A stretch of DNA of 64,000 nucleotides, taken from NCBI RefSeq assembly GCF_024347215.1, contig NZ_AP025282.1, positions 2,976,001-3,040,000 of the forward strand. Direction: 5' to 3'. Position 1 is the first letter of the stretch; each line of letters opens with the position of its first letter. The notes below the pieces were generated by a model. That model was not told the DNA's origin and ran no database searches. It saw only the letters and a list, made by a program, of their open reading frames with translations. This document shows, piece by piece, positions 61,291 through 64,000 of the stretch. This DNA comes from Aliamphritea ceti. Lineage in GTDB: Bacteria; Pseudomonadota; Gammaproteobacteria; Pseudomonadales; Balneatricaceae. The translations under genes and the position numbers were made by a program.

Positions 61291-61370
61291 GGACTTATGT
61301 GAGAGCCTACTTAAGAGCCCACCTAAGAACTTAACTTAAGAGCTCATCTAAGAACTTAACCTAAAAACTG
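61288..61370 (+). repeat. Stop-codon tandem repeat after etfA
   Basis: TGA/TAA codons recur at 61288, 61300, 61312, 61324, 61337, 61349 and 61362. Each is followed by GAG-C or GAA-C units (TAAGAGCYYAYC type). Spacing is 12 or 13 bases. Confidence 0.8.
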
Positions 61371-61434
61371 ATAACAGAACTGTCTCGGTTCCCAAATTGA
61401 TCTAACCAGTCACACATCGAATACAAAACGCTCC

Positions 61435-61490
61435 GATATGCCTTTTGGATGATTTAGCGTATTCATCTGTCGGACATTTTAAGGCATATC
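61435..61490. other. Inverted repeat before the etfA terminator
   Basis: GATATGCCTT (61435-61444) and its complement (61481-61490) enclose 36 bases. It may be a structured 3-prime end element. Confidence 0.45.
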
Positions 61491-61495
61491 TTTTT

Positions 61496-61530
61496 GGCAA
61501 AGGTACACCCGTACCTTTGCCGTTTTTTTT
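61496..61530 (+). terminator. Strong terminator after etfBA
   Basis: GGCAAAGGTAC and its complement (11 bp, loop ACCC) followed by GTTTTTTTT. Confidence 0.93.
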
Positions 61531-61567
61531 GCAATTCCTACACCGATTTATCCCACACATTCATTCT

Positions 61568-61638
61568 AAATAAGTTTTTTTGATCCAAATCAAAAAATAA
61601 AAATATTTTAATGATGAAGAACAAGCGCATATTCTGAA
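61568..61638 (+). promoter_or_regulatory. 71-bp element shared with the FMO promoter (copy 2)
   Basis: Gap-free counterpart of 51921-51991, located 140-210 bases before the argE-like start and downstream of the etfA terminator. It therefore lies in a true promoter region. Confidence 0.7.
61580..61593. promoter_or_regulatory. FNR/ANR-type box
   Basis: TTGATCCAAATCAA is an exact match to the FNR/ANR consensus TTGAT-N4-ATCAA. It sits inside the second copy of the 71-bp element, and the first copy is degenerate at this place. Confidence 0.6.
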
Positions 61639-61777
61639 ATTATCGTCAGCTGGCCATTGCTCCCCAGCACTGCAACTGTTCTTCACGGCGCAGTTTCAGT
61701 TGGTCATCCGGCGACATGAAAATAATGGCAAGCGCAACAGCGCACTGCCGGATAATAACAAAGCTTCAGGAATCAAC

Positions 61778-62956
61778 ATGGCTCATACCACCCTGCAACT
61801 GCTGAAAGATCTGATCAGCTTCGATACCACCAGCTGTAATTCCAATCTGGAGCTGATGGCCTATGTGCAGGAATTCCTGAACAGCAACAGTGTAGACAGC
61901 CAGCTCATTTATGATGAAGCCGGCGGCAAAGCGAATCTTTACGCGACTATCGCCGGTTCGGGCAAAAACCAGCAACAGGTTGCCACTAAAGCTGGCGTAA
62001 TGCTGTCCGGCCATACGGATACTGTTCCGGTCACCGGTCAAAACTGGACCTGTGAGCCTTACCAGCTAAGCGAAGCTAATGGCCGCTACTACGGCCGTGG
62101 CACCAGTGATATGAAAACCTTCATAGCATCAGCACTGGCAGCAGTACCTGCAATGCAGGCAGCTGACCTGCAGCTGCCGATTCACCTGGCATTCTCTTAC
62201 GACGAAGAAATCGGCTGTGTTGGTGTACGTCGTATGATCGACACTCTGAAAAGCCACCCGGTTAAACCTGCAATTTGCATCATCGGTGAACCCACTGAAA
62301 TGCAAGTTGTTACCGCGCACAAAGGCAAGTTGGCGGCAAAAGTCAGTGTCTACGGCAAAGAATGCCATTCCGGCATGGCACCATACGGTGTTAACGCCGT
62401 GAACTACGCCGCCCGCATGATTACCTGGCTGGAACAGCTGGCCCATGAAAAGCAAACTCTGGGCCCCTTTGAAGACGGCTACGACATTTCTTACACCACA
62501 GTACATACAGGTGTTGTGCATGGCGGCACCGTTGTAAATATCGTGCCTAATTTATGCGAGTTCATTTTTGAATTCCGCAACGTTGCTGCAGAAGATCCCC
62601 GCGGTCTGCTCGAACGCCTGCAAGGTTATGCCGACAAACTGACTGAAGAAATGCGCACTGTTGATTCGGATTGCCGCATTGAAATCAATATCACGACCGA
62701 ATACCCAGGGTTAAGTACCGCCAGCGATAGCGAAGTAATTGCCTTCGTTAAAAACCTTGCCCAGCCGCTGGCAAAAAAACATATCAACTTCGGCACCGAA
62801 GGTGGCCTGTTCAGCAAAGCTCTGGGCATTCCAACCGTCGTCTGCGGCCCGGGCAGCATGGATCAGGGCCACAAGCCGGATGAATTTATTCATATTGATC
62901 AAATTAACCAGTGCGATGCCTTCATGGACCGCTTGATTACCCAGCTAAGCGCATGA
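61778..62956 (+). CDS. argE: ArgE-type M20 deacylase (acetylornithine deacetylase family)
   Basis: A 392-residue M20 zinc hydrolase of the ArgE branch. SGHTDTVPV (zinc His and Asp), YYGRGTSDMKTF (bridging Asp), SYDEEIGCVG (catalytic Glu pair), CIIGEPTEM and a late His in MDQGHKPDEF. ArgE removes acetyl from N2-acetylornithine in arginine synthesis. Here it lies in a catabolic region, followed by an amino acid permease, so it may act on another N-acyl or N-formyl amino acid. The ATG at 61778 has AGGA seven bases before; the open frame to 61700 is promoter leader. Confidence 0.88.
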   Translation: MAHTTLQLLKDLISFDTTSCNSNLELMAYVQEFLNSNSVDSQLIYDEAGGKANLYATIAGSGKNQQQVATKAGVMLSGHTDTVPVTGQNWTCEPYQLSEANGRYYGRGTSDMKTFIASALAAVPAMQAADLQLPIHLAFSYDEEIGCVGVRRMIDTLKSHPVKPAICIIGEPTEMQVVTAHKGKLAAKVSVYGKECHSGMAPYGVNAVNYAARMITWLEQLAHEKQTLGPFEDGYDISYTTVHTGVVHGGTVVNIVPNLCEFIFEFRNVAAEDPRGLLERLQGYADKLTEEMRTVDSDCRIEINITTEYPGLSTASDSEVIAFVKNLAQPLAKKHINFGTEGGLFSKALGIPTVVCGPGSMDQGHKPDEFIHIDQINQCDAFMDRLITQLSA

Positions 62957-63087
62957 GTCGCCAGCCAGGTTTTAACAAGATGCGCACATCGCAAATTGTG
63001 GAGGAAGTCTTACCCGTTGTACCGTCCGGTCTTATACTTGAATAAGACCAACCTGATATCAAAAATATAATAAACCAGGAGTAAAAA

Positions 63088-64000
63088 ATGTCTGACAATT
63101 CTACCTACGCCTCAGGCGGCGCTGATGCTTCCCAGAGAAGTGCCAGCAAGGGGTTCAGCAGAGTTCTCGGTTTAGGCTCACTATTAGCCGTTGCCGTTGG
63201 TCTGGTTGTATCCCAGGGTGTTATGGTTCTGATGCTACAGGGTGCTGGCATCGCGGGTCTGGGCTTTATTGTCCCACTGGCCATCGGTTATATTCTGGCC
63301 CTGACCTATGTCTATTCATTCTCTGAACTATCACTGATGATTCCCCGTGCGGGCAGTCTCAGTAGTTATACTGAGGTGGCTATTGGCCATTTCCCCGCTA
63401 TTCTTGCGGTCTTCTCCGGCTATGTCGTGGTGGCAATGTTTGCCCTTTCGGCTGAGCTGTTACTGGTCGACTTTATTATCGACAAAATTTATCCGGGTGC
63501 TTTCCCGCAGTACACCGTAGGCTTTGGCTTACTGGCTATCTTTACCGCACTGAACCTGATGGGCATTGATGTATTTGCCAAGCTACAGTCAGTACTTGCG
63601 TTTGTCATGGTTGTTGTTTTGCTGGTACTTGGCCTGACAGCAGTATCCGGTTTTGCTAATCCACAGCCTGCTGATATTGATCTGACATCTACCTGGAACC
63701 CATTGGGTGCAGAAGTAATTACACTGGTTGCACTGGCAATCTGGGGTTACGTAGGCGCGGAATTTGTTTGCCCGCTGGTGGAAGAATCCAAAAATCCTGA
63801 GCGTAACATTCCTCGTTCTATGATTATCGGCGTTACCGTTATTTTCGGTACTATCGCTATCTACTGTCTGGGTGCCCTGCTGTACATTCCAGCAGATGAC
63901 CTGGCGGGTTCTCCGTTACCACATTACGACTACTTCAAAGCAGTATTCGGCGATGTAGGTTTAACTTTCCTGGCCGTTGCAGCTGTTACTGCCACCTGTT
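63088..64000 (+). CDS. APC-family amino acid permease (partial, right edge)
   Basis: At least 304 codons, open at the window end. The start ATG at 63088 follows CAGGAG. The translation begins MSDNSTYASGGADASQRSAS and continues with hydrophobic helices of the amino acid-polyamine-organocation family: LGLGSLLAVAVGLVVSQGVM, YILALTYVYSFSELSLMIPR, and an IWGYVGAEFVCPLVEESKNP segment typical of the family's helix 6-7 loop. It is 131 bases downstream of the argE-like gene on the same strand, probably the importer for that unit. C-terminus not seen. Confidence 0.9.
   Translation, partial: MSDNSTYASGGADASQRSASKGFSRVLGLGSLLAVAVGLVVSQGVMVLMLQGAGIAGLGFIVPLAIGYILALTYVYSFSELSLMIPRAGSLSSYTEVAIGHFPAILAVFSGYVVVAMFALSAELLLVDFIIDKIYPGAFPQYTVGFGLLAIFTALNLMGIDVFAKLQSVLAFVMVVVLLVLGLTAVSGFANPQPADIDLTSTWNPLGAEVITLVALAIWGYVGAEFVCPLVEESKNPERNIPRSMIIGVTVIFGTIAIYCLGALLYIPADDLAGSPLPHYDYFKAVFGDVGLTFLAVAAVTATC

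Overview
The window looks like the chromosome of a marine gammaproteobacterium, most likely of the Oceanospirillales. This rests on the ast/aru arginine catabolism layout shared with Pseudomonas, several c-di-GMP proteins, a chromosomal integron, and many orphan solute-binding proteins and N-methyl/quaternary amine enzymes. Base composition is near 50% GC, with AT-rich promoters. There are no rRNA or tRNA genes and no insertion sequences. The last gene runs off the right edge.

Left part (1-11.3 kb): ribB with a terminator, then on the minus strand two large membrane GGDEF-EAL proteins. One of these is followed by an FbpA-type iron-binding protein and preceded by a Fur-box-like site. Next come an orphan polyamine-binding protein and an agmatinase. 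Arginine block (11.4-22.4 kb): a LysR regulator, a GlxA/ArgR-type regulator, then astC - M20 hydrolase - astA1 - astA2 - astD - astB and a PhzF-type protein. A perfect 26-bp palindrome lies in front of astC. No astE is present; the M20 hydrolase inside the operon is the obvious candidate replacement. A third astA paralogue sits alone at 27.2 kb, divergent from an Lrp regulator.

Middle (22.5-40.6 kb): a calcium-loop protein, GAF-LuxR regulator, cytochrome P460, GNAT, Lrp regulators, a DUF1338 protein, lysA carrying five in-frame 15-bp repeats, an EamA transporter, LysR regulators, an HDOD protein, an MscS channel (also with five in-frame 15-bp repeats), an ICMT-type methyltransferase and a secreted endonuclease-like protein. 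Integron (40.67-43.2 kb): an IntI-type integrase with a LexA box on its promoter, an attI region and two gene cassettes with clear attC sites.

Most interesting block (43.3-46.8 kb): two adjacent minus-strand genes of the GbcA/GbcB type. The first, GbcA-like, keeps the mononuclear-iron site but has lost its Rieske ligands. The second is a Rieske - degenerate oxygenase - ferredoxin-reductase fusion that keeps the Rieske ligands but has lost both iron-binding histidines. They look like two complementary halves of one oxygenase. Their leader carries what I read as a cobalamin riboswitch, including a 7-nt loop-loop complementarity. Beyond them are a MATE transporter and a histidine kinase/HD-GYP response regulator pair.

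Right part (52.2-64 kb): a plus-strand catabolic region with FMO, RidA, DUF1028, a SnoaL-AraC regulator, cupin, a trimethylamine-dehydrogenase-like flavoprotein with an altered active site, an MFS transporter, EtfBA, an ArgE-like deacylase and an APC permease. A 71-bp non-coding element (55/71 identical, no gaps) precedes both the FMO unit and the argE unit, suggesting shared control. The substrate is unknown.
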